A stretch of 64,000 nucleotides of DNA, taken from Cannabis sativa. Its lineage: Eukaryota; Streptophyta; Magnoliopsida; Rosales; Cannabaceae. The notes under the pieces were generated by a model. It was given only the letters and a program-made list of their open reading frames with translations. It searched no databases and was not told the origin of the DNA. Of this stretch, positions 25,256 through 37,307 are shown in pieces. The DNA is taken from positions 10,346,812 through 10,410,811 of the forward strand of contig NC_083604.1 of the NCBI RefSeq assembly GCF_029168945.1, given 5' to 3'. Position 1 is the stretch's first letter. Every line of letters begins with the position of its first letter. The position numbers were made by a program, and so were the translations under genes.

Positions 25256-25276
25256 CTTGGCGTTCTGAGACCAAAT
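25256..25276 (-). other. Primer-binding site of the chromovirus, degenerate
   Basis: The minus strand reads tttggtctcagaacgcc directly after the 5' LTR: like the tRNA-iMet site tggtatcagagcc with several changes. Confidence 0.65.
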
Positions 25277-27630
25277 TGTAACACCCTAAATAATTAGGCA
25301 CGCTACCCAAAACACTTACGAAACCCTAATCCCCTAATCGGGATTACTAATAAAAATAGCGCAGAATTTAAACTTTTATATTAAAAAGAATAAAAATAAA
25401 CTTGTAATATATTTAAACTTTTAAAATAGTTGGGATCCCAAAAATATTTACAAACGCTATTACAAGTCATTTCTTTCTAGCCGACCTAAACGGCAAAATA
25501 GAATTCAAAAGTTCATCACTGATAGACCCTTAACCCGCTTGGTCTGATATGGCTTGAACATGTACATTCTTCGTCTTGCTCCTCAAACTCATGGTTGATC
25601 AGCCACTGACTTACCGTTTCCTGCAGAGTAGAGCACCCGTGAGCCAAGCCCAACAAGACAGTATAAATCATAACAAATATAATATGCTCATTCACATATG
25701 TCTGTATAGCACAGACCTGATCATTATTTCATCATGCCCATTTATGTCTACGTGGCGTAGACCTATGTGTTGGGCTCACACATCTAATTAAATCTACATA
25801 ACGTAGACCCAAGTGTTACTCTCACACGTCTAAATACATTAAGGACTTAGAAGTGGTTCATCTCGGTTATGAGTACCGAGTCCAACCTGATTATGCCTTG
25901 AGCGCACAATCCCTAAATCTCATTTCAATTAACATGGCATGGTATTTATACACATGTATCACTAGGGTAATAACCCTAATTTTGGTTACTAAACATTCAT
26001 GCATATCATTCTCAATATAAGTGCCATTGCGCATACTCTACGTGCTAATCACTATCTTACCTGTTGTCTAGCAAAGGTAGAGATTCCAAATCCCCGGGTG
26101 CTCCTGAACAGGTTCCGGTAATGCTAGTCACACAATTCAGGAATTTAACAAATAGGATTAACCCCTGATTTCACATTCATAAAATATATTCATGGCATTT
26201 AAAATACAGATAATCACATAGAACCCAAAATGAGCTTTCCAACAGTATAAAGAACTCCCAAAACGAAGTCTCGAGTCAAAAGTTATGGCCAAAACAAAAT
26301 TCAGCATTTCTCAATGAACTCCAACCGGAATTCCGGTTGGAGCAGCCCTGAACCAACCGGAATTCCAATTGTCTGGGTAGAGAGCACGAAAATTTTCAAT
26401 CTTTAAACCTCCAAAACTTACTCAAATCTTCCCCAAACACTACCAAACTTTCCAGAGCATCATTATATGTCATAATAAACATATTCCACAACTTAAACAC
26501 AATAATTTCACTAAGAATCAAAAAGTGCCATTAAAGCACCAAGCTTGAGTTCCATGAACTCAAGCTTGCTTTTCACAACCAAAATCTCAATTTACTACTT
26601 ACAACAGCTAGCAAACATTATAGGGTCAAAAACATATATCTCATGCATCCAAATACCACAATTTAGTTTGCATAAAAATCATAGAATTCAAACATGTTCA
26701 TGGCAACATCAAGCTCTTGAATAAGAGCTTCAATCTCCTACAATTTTAAATAACTTCCAGCCAAGAAAACAACTCATAAATACATGCTTCAGCAGTAGAA
26801 ATTATCATATAATTAGAATCCATGCTTAACAACTAAAATCATGCCATTCTACACCAAGAATCACCAAAAATTCAACCCACATCAAGAACATGTAACTCTA
26901 AATTCCAAACATGCTTTTCAACAATTAAAACCAACAAGAATTACAACAACAATTTCTAAATCACTTCAGCTAGAGAATACCTCAATTCAAAGCCTAAAAT
27001 TCTTCCAATTCCAAGCTCCAAAGCCAAGCAATACACTCACAAACTCAACAATTCATTTGAAGTTAAAGAAAGGGTTAGAGAGGGAGAGAGGGTTCGGTTC
27101 AGAGGGAGAAGCCGCCAGAAAATTACATTTCATTTCATCCAAAATCAATTTTAAACAAACATAGTAATTAGGGGTCAAATGACCAAAATGCGCTTAGGGC
27201 TTAAATACCCACATACACCCTCACGAGGGTAAAATAGTCATTCAGTACTCAATAAATTTCAGATTATCACTCATCAAATAAAATGCCATATAATCAATCA
27301 AATTTACATTTCGTGCCCGAACCCGATTCGGCCCGAAATTCGCGGTTGTGACTATACCGTGCTAACCTGTCAGAACACTCCTGAAAAGACAACACAGACA
27401 TATTATATAATAATATAGTTCTATTAAGCACGTAATTAAATTAATTTTATCATTTGACCCTTCTCGGGTCATAATTACCAAAATGCCCCTGGCTCACCAA
27501 TGGGGTCTTTAATATATTAAAATTAATATAAAATCACATGTATTGGACTATATAATAATATAATTCCTCCATTATACATAATTATCTAGTTAGGGTTTTG
27601 CTAATCCATTTCTTAATTCCGGGTATTACA
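25277..27630 (-). repeat. 5' LTR of the chromovirus (LTR D), 2354 bp
   Basis: Same ends as LTR C. Two palindromic modules instead of three, one agggtaataaccct hairpin instead of two, and many scattered differences, mostly transitions. As 5' LTR of a minus-strand element it would hold the active promoter. The ORF 26841-27164 matches 19597-19869 in the other LTR but differs by an insertion, so it is not a conserved gene. Confidence 0.93.
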
Positions 27631-27635
27631 CGTTA
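27631..27635. repeat. TSD CGTTA of the chromovirus, right copy
   Basis: Matches 17960-17964. Confidence 0.9.
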
Positions 27636-27760
27636 CCTGCAAACAGGAAATAAAAATCAATGATGACGATCATAAATATTGCCCACGAGCCTGGGGAACG
27701 TGCCACATCATTTATTAAGACCGGAGATGGCTCACAAGTCTCATTTACCTACGACTAAAT

Positions 27761-27776
27761 AAGACTTGGGGGTAAA
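27761..27776 (+). other. Polypurine tract of a truncated LTR element
   Basis: aagacttgggggtaaa stands directly before the LTR at 27777; purine-rich and G5, as usual for Ty3/gypsy PPTs. Confidence 0.65.
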
Positions 27777-28499
27777 TATTGACCCGGTTTATTCTCAAAA
27801 TACGTGGCCGCTGCTATGTATGACATGTTGACAAAGAAGACACCTCACTCAGAGATAAGTTAAAATTCGTATGGAAGAGGCAATAAGTATGGTTCATGGC
27901 ATTAGCTCCCAGACAAGTGCAAAAGGCATGCCTTCTCCTCCGGTAGTTAAGGTATAGTAAGGAACCTTTGTGACGAAAGGGATCTACTCGAACAGTCACC
28001 TCTCATTTAATGCAGCATGGGGAAAGCATCTGGGAACACCCATAAGAGGACGTGTCAGACGTCGTAAGCCTGATTTAAGGCGATTACACAATAATCGAAG
28101 GAGCTAGAGACGACTCCATTATGAAGAATCACCTCAATCAAGGAAGGATGAAGGCTAATCTCACCAAACCACTACGATGCCTACTATGTAGGTAATGCAT
28201 GCCATATTTTGTATCTTTTAGGAACTTGTGCTTATCTATAGCTGGCTCTCAAAGACAAGTTACCCCTTTTTGACTATTTCCACAAATCTCTATAAATATC
28301 CTTGAGAAAATGAGAAAGGAAATCGAAAAAAATGAGAGAGAAAAACACACAAATAACATTCTCTGTAAGGAAATACTCTCATTAATAATAGAGACTCGTG
28401 GACTACGTTTCATTAATGCCCGAACCACGTAAAATTATCTGCATTAATTATCTCTCATTATTATCTCATTTACTTGGTTACCGAAAATCTCGATCAACA
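27777..28499 (+). repeat. 3' LTR (LTR F) of a truncated LTR retrotransposon
   Basis: Follows a polypurine tract, starts TATTGACCCGG (probably from TGTTGACCC) and ends ATCTCGATCAACA. Contains a TATA box ctctataaatatcc (28291-28304). 723 bp. The inner part of this element is nearly gone: only ~180 bases on both sides of the chromovirus insertion could belong to it. Family not assigned; the end sequence is gypsy-like. Confidence 0.6.
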
Positions 28500-29199
28500 C
28501 CTACCTCTCCCAAGTCATTAAACTTTATCCAAAAGACGATTTTAAGCTCTCAAGTCCCAAGCTTATTATTTAATCTAATCTTAGATATTACTCTCACATA
28601 TACCATCAAATGGCTAAGTAATATTACATTGCATTCTACATTCAAAATTGAGTCCAATGACATATAATATGACTACTTTAAAGTTTAGAGTTCTGAAACC
28701 TCACCTAAGCGGTGCACATTAACTATTGGTGGCGGTAAAAATTGGTGTACTAGAAATGTCACCGAAAATAGGGGTAGTATATATCAAAACGACCACCTCG
28801 ACGAGTAGATCATACCCATGCCAACTATTTATCAAAATAGTACACGATATTATGGAAAGTTGCAAGAAAGGGCAGAGCTACAAAAACGTCACCAAAAAAA
28901 GTAGCAGGTTGGGCAAAATGGCTTAGTGTATGTTGTTCTCCTTTACGAGCTGAGTCTTATGGTGAAGATAACTCGTCAAACGGACACCGGAGGTGGTCGG
29001 AAAATTTGTTCAAAGTTGAACCTCTAAACTTTGACTTGCAATTCCTGGCTAATGGTGGCGAAAGGGACAACGCTGCTTCGGGGTTGAGGTCATTGGTGCC
29101 TAGGGGTTTGGATGGTGTGGCGTGGCCAGACGGTGGCCGGAGAGGGGTTTATAGAGTCACACCGGTGATGGGGGTTTGTGGGTTTCCTTTTGTGGTTGG
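28500..29199. other. Unassigned stretch
   Basis: Small plus-strand ORFs (28726-28926, 29006-29392) show no family; the second reads through a GA repeat. 28970-29190 is unusually GC-rich for the area and may be the edge of a decayed gene or element. Nothing firmer can be said. Confidence 0.3.
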
Positions 29200-29212
29200 A
29201 GAGAGAGTGAGA

Positions 29213-29292
<80 letters not shown>
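29200..29292. repeat. (GA)n microsatellite, ~90 bp
   Basis: GA dinucleotides with two early GTGA interruptions, pure afterwards. Translating it produces Arg-Glu repeats that are not protein-coding. Confidence 0.95.
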
Positions 29293-29296
<4 letters not shown>

Positions 29297-30008
29297 GGTT
29301 TTCGTTTTTTTATATATATATTATTATATATCTACATATTTTTTTTCCTTTTTGACTTTGGTCAAAATTGTGTCTTTATACCGAAGGTCTGAATACAAAG
29401 ATAAAATATTAATTAGTTTTCTTACAAAAACTCATTAAATGACGAAATTCTATCCGAATAGATATGAAAAGTGTGCAGATAAAATCCTGATTTGTCTAGT
29501 CAGTATTGTGAATCTAGACTCTATCAAAGCCAAGTTCATTCCCATAAAATTCTCCTTGGACTTCACACAACCTAGCTGAAGAGATTAATGACATCATATT
29601 AGAAAAATGAATAAAATAAATTAATTATAAAGAAATATTATATATAGATATAGTATTTATTACATAATAAAATATTTTATTATTTTCATATAAAGTAGTA
29701 ACAATATATTCTTAATAAATACAGAATAGGTCGTACTTTACAAGTAAGGAAACAATGAAATAATTAATTAAAAATATTCTGAAAAAGAAAGTTAAAGTCT
29801 GTTCAAATAGATTGTCAATCCGTTCAAACAGATTTTGAGCAAAATTTTCTTATATAAATAAGGAAATAATAAAATATATATTAAAGGCACAACTTTACAA
29901 GTTTTCTTGACTAGGAAATCAATAAAAATTAATAAAATAAATATTAAGAGATTTTTCTTTAAAATATAAAATAAATACTAAATAATCTAAATAAAGAAAT
30001 CACATATA
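29293..30008. other. AT-rich stretch, no gene seen
   Basis: Very AT-rich, only short chance ORFs. No repeat ends or TSDs recognised. Confidence 0.4.
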
Positions 30009-30232
30009 TTTTTTTTTGACAAAGTGATTAGAATCACTCATGAATTTACGACGCCCACGTCCGCCACCGGCGCTGGAACCTCCTCGAACCAGGATAGCTC
30101 ATCGTCTAACCACAGAGCATGCTTTGCCAAGCCATGGGCCGCTAAATTCTCAGAGCGAGCCACATGGGACAAAATTGCCCCCGAAAATTTAGACAATAAA
30201 ACTATAACATCTTCAACAATTATTTTCAAAAA
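30009..30232 (-). pseudogene. LINE RNase H-like C-terminal scrap
   Basis: The minus-strand frame 30229-30038 reads SHVARSENLAAHGLAKHA, then LDDELSWFEEVPAPV, the C-terminal end of the RNase H-like domain in plant non-LTR polyproteins. It is followed on that strand by an oligo-A (T-run at 30009-30017), as expected for a strongly 5'-truncated LINE of only ~220 bp. No TSD was clear. This is a third, separate LINE end in the window. Confidence 0.7.
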
Positions 30233-31079
30233 TTATAAAATACAATAAATAATTAATTTAAAAATACCAAATATAATTAATTTTATTATCTTTACTAAAT
30301 ATGATAACTAAGCACTTCACAATCAAAATACTTTGACACAAATATAAATATGTGTTAAATAAACACAAATATCTCTTTGTTAATGCATCAAATTGGTAAT
30401 TAAATATAATAATGTGTATGTCTAGTATATTTTATTCCAAGTACAATGCGTACGTGAAACTATATTGCTCTAAAAACAAAAACAAAAAACAAAAAACATG
30501 AATAAGAACTTGAAATGTGTAGTACACAAGACAAGGACATTCATATATATATTTTTGATGATCTTTAAACACTGTATGTACGTACTATTGGATGGATGCC
30601 CTAGCTAGGTCATTATAACATCTCCACTAATGATTTTTTTGAATCAATTCTATCCCCAAAAAATAAAAAATAAAAATAAGCCTGCCCAACAAGTGATTTT
30701 ACAAATAATATATAGCTATATGCATTGCATAATATCATATATGAAAATATATACATTAATATGGAAGCGTATCATTATACCTATAATGCACTATAAAACT
30801 TTTCGAGGTGGCTGCTAATTATACATAATATTATTCCATTGTATTGATTATTGGATACTTGACCGTCTATGATACAACCATGATTTAGACCAGACCAACC
30901 ACACCCTATTATAATCTACTTATTAGGAGCCACGTTTTCTTATTATGTCTTTTGTTTTTTTCTTTCTTTAAATTCATACCTAAGTAAATAACATTTATAA
31001 TTTCAATGAATTTTCAAATTATTGATTGGTTATTTTGTTATATATAATTAAGACATTAAGAGAGGAGATATATGAGAGA
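30233..31079. other. AT-rich stretch, no gene seen
   Basis: No protein similarity. Mostly A/T runs and a short TA-rich tract around 30540. Confidence 0.4.
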
Positions 31080-31335
31080 GAAAGTAGTGTTGGGTTAGGG
31101 TTAGGGTTAGGATAGGGTGTGAGGAGGGTTAGGATAAGAAGCGTAGGTCCGTCGGCCCCGACAAAAGGCATAAAATTCCACGCTTTTGCATGGACGTGCG
31201 TGGGGACTGTATGGTGTTGGGCCCAATTCCCTGACTGCGCATGCAAAGCCGGACTTCATGGGGGGCTCTCTGTGGGTCCCATTTCCCTTCTAACCAATAC
31301 TCCTTCCCCTTTTATATTCTATAACCACTCTCACT
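31080..31335 (+). promoter_or_regulatory. Promoter-like GC-rich island with telo-box and site II motifs
   Basis: Holds (GGTTAG) units at 31093-31112 (complement CCCTAACCCTAA, telo-box-like), tgggccc (31217-31223) and gtgggtccc (31271-31279), which match TCP/site II elements, then a TATA-like tttatattctataac (31311-31325) and a long CT-rich tract (31325-31410) like a plant 5' UTR. Telo-box plus site II is known from promoters of ribosomal-protein and other housekeeping genes. Yet no coding exon follows before the MULE at 32038. May be a promoter fragment, a non-coding transcript, or coincidence. Confidence 0.3.
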
Positions 31336-31410
31336 ACTCTTCCCTCATCATTACCCTTTTTCTCTATTCTTTTCTTCTTTCTTTCCTTCTTTCTTTTCTT
31401 TCTATTATTT

Positions 31411-31947
31411 ATGTTTCTATTCATTAATTTATGTTCATCCAAATTGATCATAACCCAAAATTACAAATTTGATGAGTAAAGTAATGATATACCATCAATG
31501 AAGCTTCACCCACTTTTACTTTTCCTTCTTCTCTGGTAGGAATAAACATTATGAAATTCTACAAATATATATATATATAAATAAATATATAATTTTGTTG
31601 TATTGGGGAACTAGGTAGAAAAGGGTTTGATATCTAAATTTGGAATACATGCACTTTCTATTTCTTTATTCTTCTCTTTTTCTTTTCTAGATGGTTTTTT
31701 TATTACTAAAATTAAGAAAGAGAAAATTAGTTTAGAATTGACAAAAGATTAAAGATTAGTACCGTGATAACAATATTAATTGAAATAGAGAAGGTGAAAA
31801 AAATAATTACTTTTCCGTCTCAAAAAAAAAAAAAAGTCCAATTACTTTAACTTGATGTTGTCTTAAACTTCTAACAAGATAATCATGAGGTAACAAAAAA
31901 TTAATTTTTATGTAATATATGAAAAGAAATAATGAAAAGTTTACTTC

Positions 31948-31979
<32 letters not shown>

Positions 31980-32028
31980 ATCATATTTTTTTAATAAAAT
32001 ATTTAAAAAATACTTATTAGAACCGTTA
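31411..32028. other. AT-rich stretch, no gene seen
   Basis: Downstream of the promoter-like island but without an ORF. Contains a (TA)n tract near 31566 and a T-run at 31948-31975. Confidence 0.4.
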
Positions 32029-32037
32029 AAAAAATTA
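32029..32037. repeat. 9-bp TSD of the MULE, left copy
   Basis: aaaaaatta, repeated at 42607-42615. Nine bases is the size typical of Mutator-like elements. Confidence 0.75.
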
Positions 32038-32538
32038 GGAAAAAAAAACAGGAATATTCTAAAAAGGGAAAAATATTACAACAATACTGTGGGCCGGCCC
32101 AATGAACATTTGTACAGCCCAAAAGGAAAATATTACAAAAATACCACTTGCCCTTACCTTCAGCCGCACGTCACAAACGGAGAGGATGAATGAAGCTCCA
32201 TCGATGCAGTCGGCCACGCAACCATAATGAAACCAGATCGAACGTAAAATGTTGTAAATCCGTCGAATTTCAATAGGAAACGATCAAATCCAACGATCTA
32301 AACATAAATTTTTTAAAAAAAAGAGCAGGACAACCGTGGAGAAACTGAAATTCAACATTTGATTTCGGTTTTTATAGTGCAATATCACTCAAACGATCGT
32401 CGAAAATTCAGATTGAAGCAATGTAAATCTGTATTGAACAGATCTGGAGCTCCCCCTCAAATCCAAAAAAAAGGTATGAACTGAATTTTTTTTTCAACAA
32501 TGATACACAGCATTTTTAGTTGCATTCTGGTTGATTCA

Positions 32539-32546
32539 ATGGTGTG
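32539..32546. repeat. 8-bp TSD of the hAT-like element, left copy
   Basis: atggtgtg, repeated at 34258-34265 directly outside the terminal inverted repeats. Confidence 0.85.
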
Positions 32547-32877
32547 TAGGCATGGCAAATTGAAGCTTTTTCGCGGATCGGGTCGGGGCCCCGACCCGAC
32601 GGGGCAGTCCCGCCCCGACACAATCGGGTCTCTAATCGGGTCTTTGCCCCGCCCCGGTTAAATTTTTTCGGGTCGGGGCTGACCCGATTCGATAATTTAA
32701 AAAAAAAAAAAAAAAAAAACCAAATTTTACTATTCTCTGCCACGAACTACTTCAAGCTCTCCCTCTCAGCCTGTGAGTGAAATGGCTTAAAACTTTTGTG
32801 TGGGATTTCGGTTCTTATTGTTGTTTGGTTTATATATATCTTGGTTCCATGAACGTGTTGACTGCTTCACTTTGATG

Positions 32878-32878
<1 letters not shown>

Positions 32879-32924
<46 letters not shown>
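32879..32924. repeat. (ATT)n microsatellite
   Basis: About 15 trinucleotides inside the hAT-like element. Confidence 0.95.
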
Positions 32925-32925
<1 letters not shown>

Positions 32926-33079
32926 AGGCTTACTATTAGGAAGAGGTCAACATCACATGCCATGCTTTATTTGACCTATAAGGCTTTGGTTGTTGAACAC
33001 CCAATGATATATCCAACGATTGTTAATGTTAATTATTTATGTACTCTTCTTTTATCTTTTTAAGAAATTCGAATTGGCT

Positions 33080-33407
33080 TTCGTCTCAAATTTGATTTAT
33101 TAGGATGAACATTAAATCGAAAGAAATTAAAACTCTAATTAGGAAATGGTTTTGGAAGGATAATAAGATAACACCAAAAAATCTAAATAAGAACACCCAC
33201 ATTCTGCCTCCTACCTTTAAAAGAAAAATAATTGAAAGTATTAGGAAGGTACAAAGAGAGAACAATTCTTTATTAATGAATTGGATAAATATACAAAGTG
33301 GAAAAGAAAACCTTATATAAGTAGAGAGGAAATGATGACATTTATAACATAAAAGTATATAACAATCTAACTGCAATACTTAACTAAATAAAGTAACTAT
33401 CTTAACA
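33080..33407 (-). repeat. Probable 3' LTR of the embedded copia fragment, partial
   Basis: Directly after the end of the copia RNase H reading frame the minus strand starts TGTTAAGATAG (33407 downward) and holds a TATA-like cttatataagg (33309-33319), as a copia 3' LTR would. The lower boundary is not defined. Confidence 0.45.
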
Positions 33408-33414
33408 GTTACCT

Positions 33415-33950
33415 TCAAGATGGAGTGTAAAATTTTTTTACACCCATCTTGAAAATTATCTCATTGAAATGAGTAGAAAAGAGGAGTTTAGTGAGTATAC
33501 CAGCAAGGTTCATCTTCGAAGGAACATGGTTGAGTTTGATGATGCCATTGGTTAGTTTCTCTCGAACAATGTGGCCGTTAATTTTCACATGTTTTGTGTG
33601 CTCGTGAAACACTGGATTCTCGGATATATGTATGAATGCATTGTTGTCACAAAAGAGGAGAGCAGGGAGAGATATATCCATATGAAAGTCTTTTAAGAGA
33701 GATATGATCCATTGAAGCCCACAGGTGACATTGGCCATAGTTCTATACTCTGTTTCAGTAGAGGGTCGGGATATGCTTTGTTGTTTTTTTGATTTCCATG
33801 AGATGAGGGAATCTCCCAAGAAAACACAGTAGCTAGATATGGATCTCCTGGTGTCAAGACAAGCACCCCAGTCAGCAATCGCAAAAGCTTTGAGGGTGAG
33901 TTTTAATGGTGCTGAACCATGAAAGAAGAGGCCTTGACTAGGAGAATATA
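33415..33950 (-). pseudogene. Copia RNase H fragment inside the hAT-like element
   Basis: Minus-strand readings: AIADWGACLDTRRS (~33870), then FLGDSLISWKSKKQ, STETEYRTMA (~33750) and a 134-codon open stretch (33819-33415) ending with HVKINGHIVREKL and LAGILTKLL. These are the RNase H motifs (Asp-Trp, Ser-x-x-Glu-Ala/Thr-Glu-Tyr) and the tail of copia pol. A frame change near 33800 and loss of everything upstream show it is a scrap. Either a copia element inserted here and was deleted, or the hAT element took it up. Confidence 0.8.
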
Positions 33951-34257
33951 AATTTTTTATTAAAAAAACTCCTAATGTTAAATTTGATAAATTTTAAAAT
34001 AATTATAAAATATAATTAAATACTTTAATTGATTCAATAAAACTTCTTATAAAATTTTAGGAAAATATTTTTCTCTTAACTTATAAAGTCACTTATCAAA
34101 AAAAAATCGGGTCAAACCCGACCCAGTTGGGTCGGGTCGGGTCAGACCCAATTAAATTTTCAAGGTAATCGGGACGGGGCGGGGCGGGGCAATAGCTTGT
34201 CGGGGCGGGGCGGGTCAGAAGCGGGGCGGGGCAGACCCGCCCCATTTGCCATTCCTA

Positions 34258-34265
34258 ATGGTGTG
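34258..34265. repeat. 8-bp TSD of the hAT-like element, right copy
   Basis: Same atggtgtg as 32539-32546. Confidence 0.85.
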
Positions 34266-34757
34266 CAACAGGCAATTCATATGGTAAAACCAATAAACAA
34301 GAACTGATTCTGATTAAGGAACCAAGGGATACTAATAACTTTTTTTTATTTTTTTTTGCGTTGGCTTACAGTTGCATTATCGTTTGAAAATGGTTTAGAA
34401 ATCATGAAGAAGTGTTATATGACAAGTACCAAGAGCTAGCATATATACAAGGTAAGATGTATGTTAATGGTAGCAAATTAGTTTTATAATAGTTGTAAAT
34501 CGATCTGATTCGAATAAACATGATGAAAAATGACAATGAGTAAGAACTATGTAATTTTGGGGATATAATTGTGGTTTTTCAGTTGGTTTACAGTTGCATA
34601 ATCATTTAATAATAGTTTCATTACGTTTTTTGCAGGAATTTATTGTGGAAAAGATAGAGGACAGAACAGTTTGAGAAATGGTTAGTTTCCCAAAATTTAA
34701 ATGAAGTTTCTTAATAGTTTTATTCTCGTTTCTTTGTAGTTTATTAACAACCAAAAA

Positions 34758-37307
34758 ATGGCAAAATCGGGGAATCGGGACGGGGAAATACAATGCTTGA
34801 ACAAAGGAACAGAGATAGAAGTAAGTTTGTACTCTATTTCATAACATAATAAAACCAGTTTTAAAATTCGTTGCCTCGGACTAATAACCATTGCAAAAAC
34901 ACAGGAAAGGAAAGACATTCCATTCCTAGTCTTCTACAATGGAAAATTCGATGATCGAATGAATTATGAAAATTATGAAGCCAGTGGACACTACATTTCT
35001 GCCAATTGTAACTATGAAGATTTGCAACAGAAACTCAAAGATGCCCTGGAATGCAACCAAGAAAACACTGTTTTGCAACTGAAATATCAAGTGAAGGAAG
35101 GATACCAACCATTGAGGATAAAGGATGATCAAAGCCTGCATTTCTACATACAACTCAAACTGAAAGACCCCGACTTCACAACATACCCAATGTGTGTGAA
35201 TGTCATCAACAACCCAACAACAACCATCGATGCAACATTCTTTGGAAATGACAATTCATTAATTACACATAGAAGCGCCTTCCAACCAATCGAATACAAT
35301 GCAGCAACAACAGAAGACTCAACAAATCAATAACATATAATTGAAGCAAGAGTACTGGAATTTGGGGAAGAAAGTTTTGACTTCATGGACTATGCAAAAC
35401 TTGTGGCAGAGGAAATGGTTGAGCAACTGGAAAACAACAGAAAAAAGGAACCAGAAATCACAGATTATGACGAACTACTAATCACAGATCCGCATCATCC
35501 AGAAATAGAAGAAGCACAAATATACAAAGACAAAGAAACACTGCAGAGTGTGCTTGGTTTCTATGCAATTAGGAACAACTTCCAATTCAGAGTTAAAAAA
35601 TCATGTGCAAGAACATACAAGATTTGTTGTTTGGATCCAAAATGCAAGTGGGCACTAACAGCATCCAGAAACGGGCCAACAAAGTCATTCATCATTCGAA
35701 AGTACGACAGAAAGGTGATACACACTTGTGATCTAAACATCAGATTTGCCGACAAGAGACAAGCTACAACGAAATTGATTGGAAACTACATCAAGCCACG
35801 GTTCACCAACATAAAAACAACTCAAACGCCACAAGACATCAGAGGAGAAATGAAACACAAGTATGGGGTCAGAATGAACTACATGAAAGCATGGAGAAGC
35901 AAAGAGCACGCGCAAGAAGAATTACGAGGAAAAGCCAACGAATCATACAGGTTGCTGCCCGGTTTTTTGCACATGTTGCAAAAAACTAATCCCGGAACAA
36001 TAGTGCACATGGAAACAGAGGATGACAACAGCTTCAAGTACTTGTTTGTCGCCTTTGGATGCATCAATAAAAGGATGGAAGAAATGCAAACCTATAATAG
36101 TTGTTGACGGAACTTTCCTTAAATCAACATATGGAGGTACATTGCTCTCAGCTTGTACACAGGATGCAAATGGGCACATTTTTCCACTAGCTTTTTCTGT
36201 TGTGGATTCAGAAAACAACAACTCATGGCAATGGTTTTTCACAAAAGTGAGAGAAACATATGGGATTAGAGAGGAACAGTGCTTGATCTCAGATAGACAT
36301 GAGAGCATAAGTAAGGCAGCTTGTCAAGTATTTCCAGAAATCACACATTGCTATTGTGTATACCACCTGTTAAGCAACCTAAAAGCAACCTTCAAGAAGA
36401 ATGCAAGCAAGCTGGATAAACCATTCTTCGCTGCAGCCAGAGCATACACAGAGAGGAAATTTGAATACCATATGAGCGAGTTGGACAGCTTGGACATCCG
36501 TGTAAGACCATATTTACAACAAGTTGGATACCACAAATGGTCAAGATACCACTGCAAAAATAACAGGTATTCAACTATGACTTTAAACATTGCTGAATCT
36601 CTAAATGCAGCAAACTTGGCAGCTAGAGAGCTACCAATCACAACACTGATGGAGTCATTGAGAGCATTGGTTCAACAATGGACATACACAAACAGGAAAA
36701 AAGCACATAAAACAACAACATTTTTAACACCTACAGCAGAAAAGAAATTAGTCGACAACTTTGTGGAATCATTGACAGAAAATGTAATGACATGTTTAAT
36801 ATTTTAGTTGCATTATAGTTTCTTTATAGTTTGTTTTTCGTTGTTATACATATTAATAGTTTTACACTTAATACGTAGGTAAAACAAATAAACGAGACCA
36901 TGTTCGAAGTCATTGAACTAACCAGATCATGGGTCATCAACCTGAAGGAGAAAACATGCAGTTGCAACAGATTCCAACTTGATGAGTTACCGTGTGCTCA
37001 TGCGCTTGCTGTTATAAAAGAGATGAACTTGAATGTTTACAACTACTGTTCGGGTTATTACACCACGCGAACATGGCTTGAAACATACATCGGCTCAACA
37101 TATCCGGTACACAATCACACAACTTGGGATGTGCCACAAAACATAAAAGATATCATTGTTCTGCCACCAAACCAAAAAATAAGATCTGGAAGACCAAGGA
37201 AACGAAGGTTTTTATCTGAATGGGATACAAAAAAACATAACAGGTGCGGCGAATGTGGACAACACGGACACAATCGAAAGACATGCAACAATCAAGCAAT
37301 AAAATAG
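34758..37307 (+). pseudogene. MuDR-type MULE transposase (mudrA-like), one stop and one frameshift
   Basis: Three exons with phase-0 introns: 34758-34820, 34905-36783 and 36879-37307 (donors gtaagt and gtaatg). The start ATG opens MAKSGNRDGE. Domains: an N-terminal PB1-like region (to ~35240), the MuDR DNA-binding/WRKY-GCM1-like fold (CCLDPKCKWALTASR, ~35620-35760), the MULE DDE core with Asp in VVDGTF (~36100) and Asp in ISDRHES (~36300), a SWIM zinc finger CSCNRFQLDELPCAHAL (~36957-37010), and a C-terminal knuckle CGECGQHGHNRKTC. Defects: TAA at 35331-35333 where the frame is open on both sides, and a +1 frameshift near 36060 (single extra base). The protein would cut and rejoin the element's ends in the nucleus. 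Confidence 0.9.

Larger units (their letters stand above)
17965..27630 (-). mobile_element. Full-length Ty3/gypsy chromovirus, Tekay/Del-like, minus strand (9.67 kb)
   Basis: Two long LTRs (17965-20346 and 25277-27630), perfect TSD CGTTA, polypurine tract and PBS all in place. Between them on the minus strand run gag, protease, RT, RNase H, integrase and a C-terminal chromodomain, the order and domain set of chromoviruses. The KVLWRN..EEATWELE chromodomain and VHNVFHVSMLRKYV before it are typical of the Tekay (Del) lineage. Several in-frame stops and at least two frameshifts make it non-autonomous now. It is nested in another LTR element, itself joined to the Ale-like copia. Confidence 0.93.
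32547..34257. mobile_element. Non-autonomous hAT-like element, 1.7 kb, carrying a copia scrap
   Basis: TIRs taggcatggcaaat (left) and, as complement, taggaatggcaaat (right), with one mismatch, flanked by the 8-bp TSD ATGGTGTG. TSD size and the TAGG..GGCAAA ends fit the hAT superfamily. Both ends carry dense GGGTCGGGGC / GGGGCGGGGC iterations (32577-32690 and 34110-34245), likely transposase-binding subterminal repeats. No transposase is present. The interior holds an (ATT)n microsatellite and a decayed copia 3' end. Confidence 0.85.

Noticed and set aside
26841..27164. ORF of 107 codons similar to one at 19597-19869
   Set aside because: Both are in the paired LTRs and differ by an insertion; similarity only reflects LTR identity.
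29006..29438. ORFs with long Arg-Glu repeats
   Set aside because: They are translations of the GA microsatellite.
31091..31115. Telomere-like GGTTAG repeats
   Set aside because: Only about four units, not the usual plant TTTAGGG array, and in a promoter-like setting; not a chromosome end or a convincing interstitial telomere.
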